Assembly (NCBI RefSeq): GCF_006438965.1
Contig: NZ_RCZM01000001.1
Span: forward strand, 993,097 to 1,057,096
Direction of reading: 5' to 3'
From: Pedococcus bigeumensis
Lineage (GTDB): Bacteria; Actinomycetota; Actinomycetes; Actinomycetales; Dermatophilaceae
Length of the DNA stretch: 64,000 bases
Below the pieces are notes generated by a model, which was not told the DNA's origin, made no database searches, and was given only the letters and a program-made list of their open reading frames with translations. Each line of letters starts with the position of its first letter. Position 1 is the stretch's first letter. Below, piece after piece: positions 8,182 through 16,807 of the stretch. The position numbers and the translations under genes are program-made.

Positions 8182-9579
8182 GTGGGAACTGGCGCCGACG
8201 ACGACCTGTTCGGTGCGGCCTCGTCCGCACGGGACGGCAACGGTATGCCGTCGGGGGCCTCCCTGCCGCCGCTCGCCGTGCGCATGCGGCCGCGTTCGCT
8301 GGAGGAGGTCCGCGGCCAGTCCGACGTGCTTCGACCGGGCAGCCCGCTGCGCCGGTTGATCGAGGGGTCCGGCGGATCCGCGGGCGCGCTGTCCGCGATC
8401 ATCTGGGGACCGCCCGGCACCGGCAAGACGACCTTGGCCCACCTCGTGGCCACCGCTGCTGACCGCAGGTTCGTCGAGCTGTCAGCCGTGACCGCCGGCG
8501 TCAAGGACGTCCGGACCGTCATGGACCAGGCAGCTCGCGAGCGGGACATGTACGACCGCCAGACGGTGCTGTTCCTCGACGAGATCCACCGGTTCACCAA
8601 GGCCCAGCAGGATGCCTTGCTGCCCGGTGTCGAGACCCGGCAGGTCATCCTCGTCGCGGCGACGACCGAGAACCCGTCGTTCTCCATCATCGCGCCGCTG
8701 CTGTCCCGCTCGATGCTGATCACCCTCACCTCCTTGTCCGACGAGGAGGTGGCTGACGTGCTCGCCTCCGCCATCGGCGACGAGCGGGGACTGGCGGGGG
8801 AGTACGCGCTGGCTGACGACGCCACCGAGCACCTGGTGCGGATCTCCGGCGGCGACGCCCGGCGAGCCCTCACGGCCCTGGAGGCCGCCGCGGGAGTGGC
8901 GCAGGACGGCATACCCGCTGGTGCTGACCTGGACGGCCCCGTGGAGATAACGCTCGCGCACACCGAGCAGGCGGTCGCTTTCGCGAGCGTGCGCTACGAC
9001 AAGACGGGTGACCAGCACTACGACGTCGCGTCGGCGCTGATCAAGTCGATGCGCGGGTCCGACGTCGATGCGGCACTGCACTACCTCGCGCGGATGCTGG
9101 AAGCGGGGGAGGACCCGCGGTTCATCGCCAGGCGGATCGTCATCGCGGCCTCGGAGGACGTCGGGATGGGTGACCCCACGGCGCTGCAGACCGCGGTCGC
9201 AGCCATGCACGCCGTCGCCCAGATCGGCATGCCCGAGGCGCGGATCATCCTGGCCCAGGCGGTGGTGCACAACGCGCTCGCGCCCAAGAGCAACGCGGCC
9301 TACGTCGGTATCAACGAGGCGATCGCCGACATCCGCGCCGGACGCGGTGGTGCAGTGCCCCCCGCCCTCCGCGGCAGTGGCTATGCCGGTGCAACCCGCC
9401 TCGGCCACGGAGACGGCTACGTCTACGCCCACACCGAGCCGGACGGCGTGGCCCAGCAGGACTACCTGCCCGACGACCTGCAGGGCAAGACGGACTACTA
9501 CCGGCCGACCGACCGCGGTTTCGAGGAGCGCCTCGGCCCACGGTGGGAGTGGCTCAAGTCCCGCATCCGCCGCTCCTGA
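8182..9579 (+). CDS. rarA: Replication-associated recombination protein A (RarA/MgsA)
   Basis: This 465-residue AAA+ ATPase related to clamp loaders and RuvB acts at stalled replication forks. Walker A is WGPPGTGKTTLAH, Walker B is VLFLDEIHRF, sensor 1 is AATTENPSFS, and the MgsA C-terminal tetramer domain includes DPRFIARRIVIAASEDVG. The length is typical. The GTG start at 8182 is 7 nt after TAGCCT. In many actinobacteria rarA lies just upstream of the DUF948-alaS block, as it does here; the DUF559 gene lies between. Confidence 0.95.
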   Translation: MGTGADDDLFGAASSARDGNGMPSGASLPPLAVRMRPRSLEEVRGQSDVLRPGSPLRRLIEGSGGSAGALSAIIWGPPGTGKTTLAHLVATAADRRFVELSAVTAGVKDVRTVMDQAARERDMYDRQTVLFLDEIHRFTKAQQDALLPGVETRQVILVAATTENPSFSIIAPLLSRSMLITLTSLSDEEVADVLASAIGDERGLAGEYALADDATEHLVRISGGDARRALTALEAAAGVAQDGIPAGADLDGPVEITLAHTEQAVAFASVRYDKTGDQHYDVASALIKSMRGSDVDAALHYLARMLEAGEDPRFIARRIVIAASEDVGMGDPTALQTAVAAMHAVAQIGMPEARIILAQAVVHNALAPKSNAAYVGINEAIADIRAGRGGAVPPALRGSGYAGATRLGHGDGYVYAHTEPDGVAQQDYLPDDLQGKTDYYRPTDRGFEERLGPRWEWLKSRIRRS

Positions 9580-9595
9580 CCGCCCGCAGCCCGGA

Positions 9596-9675
9596 GCTGT
9601 GACGTGCAGTGGTGCGCACCGGCCGAACCCACCTGCGTGGTCGCCCTCGATCAGGCCGGCACTGCACGTCGCAGC
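9596..9675. repeat. Inverted repeat at the 3' side of the DUF559 gene
   Basis: Positions 9596-9611 pair with 9660-9675: a 16-bp stem with one T-G mismatch and a 48-nt spacer. The core is GACGTGCAG (9601-9609) against CTGCACGTC (9662-9670). The right arm encodes the C-terminal codons of the DUF559 protein. The same core recurs in the structure at 10618-10690 on the other side of that gene. Confidence 0.7.
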
Positions 9676-10559
9676 GCCGCGGGAGGCGGTGCTGTGGGTC
9701 GTCCGTCGAGCTCGGCCACCAGCGTCTCGATGGTCCAGCGCACCCAGTCGGACCGGTACATCACGTCGTGCCACGTGAAGCGCAGCACCCTCCAGCCGTA
9801 GATGGTCAGCTCGGTGTACCGGCGGCAGTCCCGCTCGAGCCCGGAGCGCGTGCCGTGGAACTCGAACCCTTCCGCTTCGATGGCCACCTTGCGCACGACG
9901 TCGCCGAGATCGACCGTCGCGAAGAGCCCGGGCTCGGCGACCTGCACCTGTGGTCGCAGGCTCAGGCCCTCCACCTCGACGGCGATCGCCCGAAGGCACG
10001 ATTCGAAGGGATTCGCCGCACGCCCGTCTGCGAGAGCCGCGACCCGACGGGCCAGCCCTGCGCCGGGGCCACGCAACCGCGCTGCGGCCGCCCGCAACGC
10101 TTCGCGGTCGACATCACCCACGCGCGGAGCCGAGTCGGCGACGCACAACGCCTCGTCGAACGGGAGCTTCATGGCACAGTCGAGGACCGTCCGCAGGTGC
10201 CCGGTGACGCCTCGACTGCGCTCCCGGGCACTGACGTCGCGGTAGGCGACCTGCAGTCCGCGTCGTGAGGCGGGGTTCATCTTGCGGTTTCGCGGGACGG
10301 TGATCCACGGGGTCGTGGGCGGCCACTTGACGGACCAGCCGTGCGCCACCGCCGCACTGAGGTGGGACTGGACGACAGTGTGCTGGTGCGCGACATGGGC
10401 GTGCTGCGCGAGCTGCGCGAGGGCGTAACGACCTCGGGCCAGCTTGACCAGCTCCCCGCCCCGGACCGAGGCATCCAGTGCCGACCAGGTCAGGTGACGG
10501 CGCAGCTGGCTCCACGCCGCGCGGCCGCCCAGCTGGGTGATCACCTCGGTCGCGGTCAT
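9651..10559 (-). CDS. DUF559 (Vsr-like endonuclease fold) protein with AbiEi-like N-terminus
   Basis: The protein has 302 residues. The first 60 (TEVITQLGGRAAWSQLRRHL, then LVKLARGRYAL) look like the winged-helix antitoxin domain of AbiEi proteins. The last 110 are a DUF559 domain of the PD-(D/E)XK/Vsr type, with TVDLGDVVRKVAIEAEGFEFH and YGWRVLRFTWHDV. Such proteins are common singletons in actinobacteria, and no activity is established. An ATG at 10586 is possible, but MTATEV at 10559 is the usual start. It is flanked on both sides by related inverted repeats and interrupts the rarA-alaS block, which suggests insertion as a unit. Confidence 0.82.
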   Translation of the reverse strand: MTATEVITQLGGRAAWSQLRRHLTWSALDASVRGGELVKLARGRYALAQLAQHAHVAHQHTVVQSHLSAAVAHGWSVKWPPTTPWITVPRNRKMNPASRRGLQVAYRDVSARERSRGVTGHLRTVLDCAMKLPFDEALCVADSAPRVGDVDREALRAAAARLRGPGAGLARRVAALADGRAANPFESCLRAIAVEVEGLSLRPQVQVAEPGLFATVDLGDVVRKVAIEAEGFEFHGTRSGLERDCRRYTELTIYGWRVLRFTWHDVMYRSDWVRWTIETLVAELDGRPTAPPPAALRRAVPA

Positions 10560-10592
10560 CAGGCCATGCTGGCGCGCGTCCGGCATCCCCTC

Positions 10593-10698
10593 CGGAGTTC
10601 TCCACAGGCGGGCGCTGCGACGTGCAGAACGGGCGCCCACCAGCGGCGATGAGGGGAGCGTCCGTCGCTGCGCCGTCCTTCTGCACGTCGGAACTCCG
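10593..10698. repeat. Nested inverted repeat upstream of the DUF559 gene
   Basis: CGACGTGCAGAA (10618-10629) pairs with TTCTGCACGTCG (10679-10690) across a 49-nt spacer. An outer pair, CGGAGTTC (10593-10600) and GAACTCCG (10691-10698), extends it. The 17-mer at 10611-10627 (GGCGCTGCGACGTGCAG) is the exact reverse complement of 9662-9678 at the other end of the DUF559 gene. Confidence 0.7.
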
Positions 10699-10722
10699 TG
10701 GGGCGCAGCAGTTGCTGCGGGG

Positions 10723-10728
10723 TAGGGT
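10723..10728 (+). promoter_or_regulatory. -10 box TAGGGT for DUF948-DUF6167(-alaS)
   Basis: TAGGGT lies 6 nt before the ATG at 10735, again the leaderless arrangement. Confidence 0.55.
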
Positions 10729-10734
10729 GCCCGC

Positions 10735-11127
10735 ATGGATTCTGTGAGTTTGGGCGACATCGCGGGCATGATCGCGGCGCTGGCCTTCGCGTTCCTGGTC
10801 TTCCGACTGGGCAGCGTCATCGGCAAGGCCGGCAAGATCCTCGACGAGACGAGGGTCAGTCTGCGCAGCACCACCGAGAACGTGCAGCCGACCCTGCTCA
10901 AGCTCACCGACACGGTCAGCCTGACCAACGAGCAGCTTGCGCGGGTCGACGGCATCACCACCAACGTCTCGGCGATGACCACGAACGCCAGCGCGCTCAC
11001 CTCACTCTTCGCGGCCACCCTCGGCAGCCCGGTCGTCAAGGTCGCGGCCTTCACCTACGGCGTCCGCTCGGCGCTGAGCGCCAGCGGCACCAAGAGCGCG
11101 GGCGGCCGTCGCCGCCGCAGGGGCTGA
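10735..11127 (+). CDS. DUF948 family membrane-anchored protein
   Basis: This 130-residue protein has one N-terminal membrane helix (about residues 8-28, IAGMIAALAFAFLVFRLGSV). A long amphipathic segment with regularly spaced Thr/Leu and coiled-coil character follows, and the tail ends GGRRRRRG. This is the DUF948 type found before alaS in most actinobacteria. The role is unknown; it may be a membrane-tethered scaffold. It ends 5 nt before the next gene. Confidence 0.85.
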   Translation: MDSVSLGDIAGMIAALAFAFLVFRLGSVIGKAGKILDETRVSLRSTTENVQPTLLKLTDTVSLTNEQLARVDGITTNVSAMTTNASALTSLFAATLGSPVVKVAAFTYGVRSALSASGTKSAGGRRRRRG

Positions 11128-11132
11128 TCACC

Positions 11133-11447
11133 GTGGCACGTCTGTTCTGGGTGGCGCTGGGCGCCGCAGCCGGTGTGTATGCCGTGCGCAAGGTCAGCAA
11201 GGCCGCCGAGGCCTACACGCCGACCGGGGTCGCGCACGGGCTGGCCGACTTCGGCGACGGCCTGCGCGAGCTCGCCTCGGCCGTCCGCGAGGGCATGGCC
11301 GAGCGCGAGGGCGAGCTGCGGCTTGCCCTGGGCATCGACGCCGGCACCGCCGACGACCCCGAGGCCAGCGCAGCACGGCTCGACGCCGCATCGGCCCGCG
11401 CCCTGCTCGACGACCCCACGGGCCCGCGAGGCGGACGAGCTTTCTAG
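11133..11447 (+). CDS. DUF6167-like small membrane protein
   Basis: This 104-residue protein starts at GTG 11133, 5 nt after the DUF948 stop. It has a short N-terminal membrane segment (LFWVALGAAAGVYAVRKV), then YTPTGVAHGLADFGDGLREL and an acidic helix. It matches the small protein usually found between DUF948 and alaS in actinobacteria, annotated as DUF6167. The function is unknown. The tight spacing to DUF948 argues for co-expression. Confidence 0.78.
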   Translation: MARLFWVALGAAAGVYAVRKVSKAAEAYTPTGVAHGLADFGDGLRELASAVREGMAEREGELRLALGIDAGTADDPEASAARLDAASARALLDDPTGPRGGRAF

Positions 11448-11558
11448 GGGCGCTGGCGCACCCGCGCCGCCGCCCCGGCATACCCCTCTTGTTTGCCCGT
11501 ACGATTCGTCATGCCGGCCCGTCGGTGGCCCCGCATGCGCCTAAGGACTGAGTACTTC

Positions 11559-14261
11559 ATGGAAACCGCCGAGATCAGGCGCCGCTTCCTCTCGTTCTAC
11601 GAGAGCAAGGGCCACACGATCGTTCCCTCCTCACCGTTGGTCTACGACGACCCCAACCTGCTGTTCGTCAACGCCGGCATGGTGCCGTTCAAGCCCTACT
11701 TCCTCGGGCAGCAGGCCCCCCTGTGGGACCGCGCCACCTCCGTGCAGAAGTGCGTGCGCACCGGCGACATCGAGGAGGTCGGCAAGACCTCCCGGCACGG
11801 CACCTTCTTCCAGATGAACGGCAACTTCGCGTTCGGCGACTACTTCAAGGAAGGCGCGATCCGGTTCGCCTGGGAGCTCATCACGACGCCCCAGGGGCAG
11901 GGTGGCTACGGCCTCGACGCCGACAAGATCTGGCCCACCGTCTACGAGGACGACGACGAGGCCTACGAGCTGTGGCACAAGATGATCGGCATCCCCGCCG
12001 AGCGGATCACCCGCCGCGGCAAGCTCGACAACTACTGGCACATGGGCGTTCCCGGCCCCGGCGGCCCGTGCAGCGAGCTCTACCTCGACCGCGGCCCCGA
12101 GTACGGCCGCGAGGGTGGACCCGCCGTCGACGAGGACCGCTACCTCGAGTTCTGGAACCTCGTCTTCATGCAGTACGAGCTGTCCGCCGTCCGCGCCAAG
12201 GACGACTTCGACATCGCGGGTGAGCTGCCCAAGAAGAACATCGACACCGGCATGGGTCTCGAGCGGATGGCGACGCTGCTCCAGGGTGTCGACAACCTGT
12301 ACGAGATCGACGAGGTCTACCCGGTCCTGGACCGGGCGGCCGAGCTGACCGGCAAGAAGTACGGCGCGCACTCCGGCCACGCGGCCAGCGAGTCGCACCC
12401 CGACGACGTGCGGCTGCGTGTGGTGGCCGACCACGTCCGCTCGTCCCTGATGCTCATCGGTGACGGCGTCACCCCGGGCAACGAGGGCCGTGGTTACGTG
12501 CTGCGCCGCATGTTGCGTCGCGCGGTGCGCTCGATGCGCCTGCTCGGGTATGACGAGCCGAGCCTGCCGCTGTTGCTGCCGGTCTCGGTGGAGCGGATGA
12601 AGAACTCCTACCCCGAGCTCGAGGCCGGGTTCGACCGGATCTCCCAGATCGCGTACGCGGAGGAGGAGGCGTTCCGACGCACCCTCGCCTCGGGCACGAC
12701 GATCCTCGACACCGCGGTGGCCAAGACGAAGTCGACCGGCGGCAGCACCCTCGCGGGCGACCAGGCGTTCCAGCTGCACGACACCTACGGCTTCCCGATC
12801 GACCTGACCCTGGAGATGGCGTCCGAGCAGGGCCTCGAGGTCGACCGTGCGGGCTTCACCCGGCTGATGGAGGAGCAGCGCAACCGCGCCAAGGCGGACG
12901 CGAAGTCCAAGAAGGGCGGCCACGCCGACACCGTGGTCTGGAAGGACCTGCGGGCGCTCGGCGCGACCGACTGGCGGGCCTACCAGGAGCTGACCAGCGA
13001 CGCGAAGGTGCTCGGCATCATCGTCGACGGCGAGCGCGTCGAGGAGCTCGAGCCCGGCCGGCGGGGCCAGGTCGTGCTCGACCGGACCCCGTTCTACGCC
13101 GAGTCCGGTGGCCAGATCGCCGACGAGGGCGTCATCACCGCCGACGGCGCGCACCTCAAGGTCATCGACGTCCAGCGCCCGGTCAAGGGCCTGGTCGCGC
13201 ACACCGTCGAGGTGCTCACCGGTCCGCTGCGGGTCGGGCAGGACGTCTCCGCAGAGGTCGACGCCGACTGGCGCATCTCGGCCTGCCAGGCGCACTCCGG
13301 CACCCACGTGGTGCACGCGGCCCTGCGCCAGGTGCTCGGCCCGACCGCGCTCCAGTCGGGCTCCTACAACAAGCCGGGCTACCTGCGGCTGGACTTCGCC
13401 TGGGGCCAGGGACTCTCCCCGGAGACCCGCAGCGAGATCGAGGAGGTCGCGAACCTCGCCGTCCGCCAGGACCTCCCCGTGTCCGCGCAGTACATGACCC
13501 TGCCGGCCGCGCGCGAGTTCGGTGCGCTCGCCCTGTTCGGTGAGAACTACGACGAGCAGGTCCGCGTCATCGAGATCGGTGGCCCCTGGTCCCGCGAGCT
13601 CTGTGGTGGCACGCACGTCGGCCACTCCAGCCAGATCGGCGCCCTGACCGTCACGGGCGAGTCGTCGGTGGGATCCGGCGTGCGCCGCCTCGAGGCCTTC
13701 GTCGGCATGGAGGCGCTGCACTACCTCGCCAAGGAACGGGCGCTGGTCGCCGAGCTGACGGACATCGTCAAGGTGCAGCCGGGCGAGCTCAAGGAGCGGG
13801 TGGCCGCCCTCGTGGCACGGGTCCGCGACGCGGAGCGCGAGCTGGAGAAGCTGCGCCGCGAGCAGGTCCAGGCCTCGACCGGCAAGCTGGTCGAGTACGC
13901 CCACGACGTCGACGGTGTCCGGGTGCTGACCCACGACGCCGGCGACGGGACGACTGCCGACGACCTGCGCACCATGGTGCTGGACCTGCGCAACCGCCTG
14001 GGCGAGGCGGCCCCGTCGGTTGTGGCGCTCACCGGCGTGGCCGGTGGCCGACCCGCCATCGTGGTGGCGACGAATGCCGGCGCCCGCGACCGCGGTGTCA
14101 AGGCGGGTGCCCTCGTGCGGCTCGCGGCCCAGACGCTGGGCGGCGGCGGCGGCGGCAAGGACGACCTCGCGCAGGGCGGCGGCACCGACCCCAGCCGCAC
14201 CGGCGAGGCCCTCGGCCAGATCGACCGCGCAGTGCAGGCGGCCACCCAGGGCGCTGGGTGA
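11559..14261 (+). CDS. alaS: Alanyl-tRNA synthetase
   Basis: The 900-residue enzyme charges tRNA-Ala. The class II catalytic domain opens with METAEIRRRFLSFY and continues through RTGDIEEVGKTSRHGTFFQM. The editing domain carries the zinc motifs SGTHVVHAAL (near residue 578) and CGGTHVGH (near 685). The C-terminal DHHA1 domain has the GGGGGGKDD glycine loop near residue 861. The frame is open to 11493, but the ATG at 11559 begins the conserved N-terminus. Its TGA overlaps the ruvX GTG. It is normal in length and intact. Confidence 0.97.
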   Translation: METAEIRRRFLSFYESKGHTIVPSSPLVYDDPNLLFVNAGMVPFKPYFLGQQAPLWDRATSVQKCVRTGDIEEVGKTSRHGTFFQMNGNFAFGDYFKEGAIRFAWELITTPQGQGGYGLDADKIWPTVYEDDDEAYELWHKMIGIPAERITRRGKLDNYWHMGVPGPGGPCSELYLDRGPEYGREGGPAVDEDRYLEFWNLVFMQYELSAVRAKDDFDIAGELPKKNIDTGMGLERMATLLQGVDNLYEIDEVYPVLDRAAELTGKKYGAHSGHAASESHPDDVRLRVVADHVRSSLMLIGDGVTPGNEGRGYVLRRMLRRAVRSMRLLGYDEPSLPLLLPVSVERMKNSYPELEAGFDRISQIAYAEEEAFRRTLASGTTILDTAVAKTKSTGGSTLAGDQAFQLHDTYGFPIDLTLEMASEQGLEVDRAGFTRLMEEQRNRAKADAKSKKGGHADTVVWKDLRALGATDWRAYQELTSDAKVLGIIVDGERVEELEPGRRGQVVLDRTPFYAESGGQIADEGVITADGAHLKVIDVQRPVKGLVAHTVEVLTGPLRVGQDVSAEVDADWRISACQAHSGTHVVHAALRQVLGPTALQSGSYNKPGYLRLDFAWGQGLSPETRSEIEEVANLAVRQDLPVSAQYMTLPAAREFGALALFGENYDEQVRVIEIGGPWSRELCGGTHVGHSSQIGALTVTGESSVGSGVRRLEAFVGMEALHYLAKERALVAELTDIVKVQPGELKERVAALVARVRDAERELEKLRREQVQASTGKLVEYAHDVDGVRVLTHDAGDGTTADDLRTMVLDLRNRLGEAAPSVVALTGVAGGRPAIVVATNAGARDRGVKAGALVRLAAQTLGGGGGGKDDLAQGGGTDPSRTGEALGQIDRAVQAATQGAG

Positions 14262-14797
14262 ACGACCCCGTCTCGACGTCGATGCCCACCCGCCCAGGAC
14301 GGCGGGTGGGCATCGACGTCGGCAGCGTGCGGGTAGGGGTCGCCTCCAGCGACCCGTCCGCCCTGCTGGCCACCCCGGTGCGGACGGTGCGGCGCGACCC
14401 CGACGGCGCAACGAACGCCCCGGCCGACCTCGAGGAGGTCGCCGCGATCGTGGCCGAGCTGGACGCCGTCGAGGTCGTGGTCGGACTGCCCCGCACCCTC
14501 TCGGGTGAGGAAGGTGCCGCCGCGGAAGCCGCCCGCACGTATGCTGGGCGGCTGTCGGTGCGCATCGCCCCCGTGCCCGTCCGTCTGGTCGACGAACGAC
14601 ACACGACGGTCGATGCCCACCGCAACCTCCGTGAGAGCGGGGTCGACGGTCGGCGGCAGCGTTCGATCATCGACCAGGCTGCTGCAGTCCTCATCCTGCA
14701 GGCCGCCCTCGACGCGGAGCGCAACTCCGGGCGACCGCCCGGGGAGCTGGTCAGGACGGACGGGCGCAAGCCCAGGACGAAGGACAGGCGGCGATGA
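14258..14797 (+). CDS. ruvX: Pre-16S rRNA nuclease / Holliday-junction-resolvase-like YqgF
   Basis: This 179-residue RNase H-fold protein of the YqgF/RuvX family is implicated in 5' end maturation of 16S rRNA. Visible motifs are RRVGIDVGSVRVGVA (first catalytic Asp), VVGLPRTLSG and the C-terminal LVDERHTTVDA plus IDQAAAVLILQ. The GTG at 14258 overlaps the alaS stop (GTGA); an ATG at 14281 is an alternative, giving a shorter N-terminus. Its stop overlaps mltG as ATGA. Confidence 0.93.
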   Translation: MNDPVSTSMPTRPGRRVGIDVGSVRVGVASSDPSALLATPVRTVRRDPDGATNAPADLEEVAAIVAELDAVEVVVGLPRTLSGEEGAAAEAARTYAGRLSVRIAPVPVRLVDERHTTVDAHRNLRESGVDGRRQRSIIDQAAAVLILQAALDAERNSGRPPGELVRTDGRKPRTKDRRR

Positions 14798-15996
14798 CGG
14801 ACCCCCATCTGGAGCACTCTATCTTCGGGGGACACCAGGAAGCGCACGACGGCCCGCACGGGACGGACCAGCCCGAGGTCCTCCGCCGGGCGGACCGGCA
14901 CCGCCGCCCCGCGCGCAAGCCGCGCCGCCGCCGCGGCCGTCGGCTCGGCTGCCTGTTCATTGCCCTGGTGATCGTCGCCGTGGCGGCGTTCGCGGCATAC
15001 ACGGGGCTGCGTCCGGTCGTCGACGGATTCCTGGAGAGCGACGACTACCCGGGTCCGGGCACCGGTGAGGTGCAGATCGTGGTCAACGACGGGGACACCG
15101 GCCGCGCCATCGGCGCCACCCTGGAGAAGGCCGACGTCGTCAAGACCGCCAAGGCCTACCTCGACGCCGCCGCCACCGACACTCGTGCCGCTGCGATCCA
15201 GCCGGGCAGCTACACGATGAAGAAGCAGATGACCGCGAAGGCCGCGCTGGCCATCCTCGTGGACTCGGCCAACCGCAGCGTCCCCCGGGTCACCGTGCGC
15301 GAGGGGTTGTGGAAGAGCGAGGTGTTCGCGGCGCTGTCCAAGGGCACCGGCGTGCCGGTCGCGGAGTACACCGCCGCGGCCAAGAACCCGGAAGCCCTCG
15401 GGCTCCCCGCAGGAGCCAAGGGGAACGTCGAGGGCTACCTGTACCCCGCGACGTACGAGTTCCCCGTCAAGGCGACGGCTGTCCAGCAGCTCAAGATCAT
15501 GGTGGGTCAGGCGATCGCCGAGCTGCAGAAGGCCGGTGTCAGCGAGGCCGACTACCAGAAGACCCTCATCGTGGCGTCGATCGTCGAGGGCGAGGCCGGG
15601 GTCGCCGACCGCGGCAAGGTGGCGCGCGTCGTGGAGAACCGGCTCGACAACCCGACCGGCCCCACCGTGGGCCTGCTGCAGATGGACTCGACGGTCAACT
15701 TCGCCCTCCAGAAGCGGGGCAACCTCACCAAGACCGAGTACGACTCCGCAAAGTCGAACCCCTATGACACCTACGCCCACAAGGGACTCCCGCCGGGTCC
15801 GATCAGCAGCCCGGGTGCCAAGGCCATCGAGGCGGCGGCCAACCCGACGGCCGGCCCGTGGTTCTACTTCGTGACGGTCAACTACGACACAGGGGAGACC
15901 CTGTTCGCGGCGACGCAGGCCGAGCACGACCGCAACAACGCGCAGCGCCAGGCCTGGTGCGACGCCAACAAGCCGAAGTGCGAGGGCGGTGGCTGA
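14794..15996 (+). CDS. mltG: Endolytic murein transglycosylase MltG
   Basis: This 400-residue membrane-anchored enzyme cleaves nascent peptidoglycan strands. The cytosolic N-terminus is basic (RKPRRRRGRR). The single membrane helix lies at about residues 51-70. The outside YceG domain contains the catalytic Glu in ASIVEGEAG near residue 265, and then LLQMDSTVNFAL and YDTYAHKGLPPGPI. ATG 14794 overlaps the ruvX stop, and the 3' end overlaps aroE by 8 nt. The length is typical for actinobacteria. Confidence 0.95.
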   Translation: MTDPHLEHSIFGGHQEAHDGPHGTDQPEVLRRADRHRRPARKPRRRRGRRLGCLFIALVIVAVAAFAAYTGLRPVVDGFLESDDYPGPGTGEVQIVVNDGDTGRAIGATLEKADVVKTAKAYLDAAATDTRAAAIQPGSYTMKKQMTAKAALAILVDSANRSVPRVTVREGLWKSEVFAALSKGTGVPVAEYTAAAKNPEALGLPAGAKGNVEGYLYPATYEFPVKATAVQQLKIMVGQAIAELQKAGVSEADYQKTLIVASIVEGEAGVADRGKVARVVENRLDNPTGPTVGLLQMDSTVNFALQKRGNLTKTEYDSAKSNPYDTYAHKGLPPGPISSPGAKAIEAAANPTAGPWFYFVTVNYDTGETLFAATQAEHDRNNAQRQAWCDANKPKCEGGG

Positions 15997-16807
15997 GCCG
16001 CGCCGCGCGGCGGTCCTCGGATCTCCGGTGGCGCACTCCCTGTCACCGGTGCTGCACAGCGCGGGCTACCGCACGCTGGGGCTGACCAACTGGACGTATG
16101 CCGCCCACGAGCTCAGTGAGCCAGAGCTCGCCGGGTGGGTGGCCGGCCTCGACGGCACATGGCGTGGGTTGAGCCTGACGATGCCGCTGAAGGAGGTCGC
16201 CTTCAGCGTCGCGACGACCGTCACCGAGACGGCTCGGGTGACCGGCGCCGTCAACACCCTGGTCCGCCGTCACGACGGTGGGTGGGACGCCCACAACACC
16301 GATGTCCGGGGTATCGAGGCGGCCCTGGCCGCCGTCGACCACGGAGGGGAGGCGACCCTGCTCGGCGGCGGCGCCACCGCCCGCTCCGCCGTCATCGCCC
16401 TGAGTGCGATCGGGGTCGAGCGGATCCGACTCGCCGTACGCGGTGACGCCCGTCCCGAGACGCTGCGGCTGGCCGTCCACGCGGGCCTCAGTGTGGACGT
16501 GGTGTCCCTGTCGTCGTGGGGCAAGGGCCACCACGGCGGGCTGGTGGTCAGCACCCTCCCGCCGGCAGCCGCCGAGACGGCAGCCGCGGCCACGGGGACC
16601 AAGAAGCGGTCCGGCACCCTGATGGACGTGGTCTACGCCGACTGGCCCACGCCGCTGGCGCGCGCGGCCGCGGCCGTCGGCATGGACGTCGTGTCCGGTC
16701 TCGACATGCTGGTCTACCAGGCTGCCGAACAGTTCCGGCTGTTCACCGGCGAGCAGGCACCGGTCCAGGCGATGTATGCCGCTGGGAGACAGGCACTCGG
16801 CCGATGA
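15989..16807 (+). CDS. aroE: Shikimate dehydrogenase
   Basis: This 272-residue NADPH-dependent enzyme reduces 3-dehydroshikimate to shikimate. The shikimate site is GSPVAHSLSPVLH, with the catalytic Lys in LTMPLKEVAF and Asp in HNTDVRGI. The nucleotide-binding loop is LLGGGATARSAV. It starts at GTG 15989 inside the end of mltG, and its TGA overlaps the next ATG. It opens the aromatic-pathway segment followed by aroC, aroK and aroB. Confidence 0.94.
   Translation: MAEPRRAAVLGSPVAHSLSPVLHSAGYRTLGLTNWTYAAHELSEPELAGWVAGLDGTWRGLSLTMPLKEVAFSVATTVTETARVTGAVNTLVRRHDGGWDAHNTDVRGIEAALAAVDHGGEATLLGGGATARSAVIALSAIGVERIRLAVRGDARPETLRLAVHAGLSVDVVSLSSWGKGHHGGLVVSTLPPAAAETAAAATGTKKRSGTLMDVVYADWPTPLARAAAAVGMDVVSGLDMLVYQAAEQFRLFTGEQAPVQAMYAAGRQALGR

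Noticed and set aside
8163-8963. Extending the MMPL protein upstream to 8963
   Set aside because: The extension runs antisense through rarA and has no membrane-protein features; GTG 8162 gives the normal family N-terminus.
9596-9675. Left DUF559 hairpin as only a rarA terminator
   Set aside because: It may terminate, but the arm lies in the coding sequence, the spacer is 48 nt, and the same core recurs upstream of the gene. A plain terminator does not explain that.
11631-14411. Long open frame antisense to alaS
   Set aside because: Same cause; it mirrors the codon bias of alaS and has no start signal or recognizable domain.
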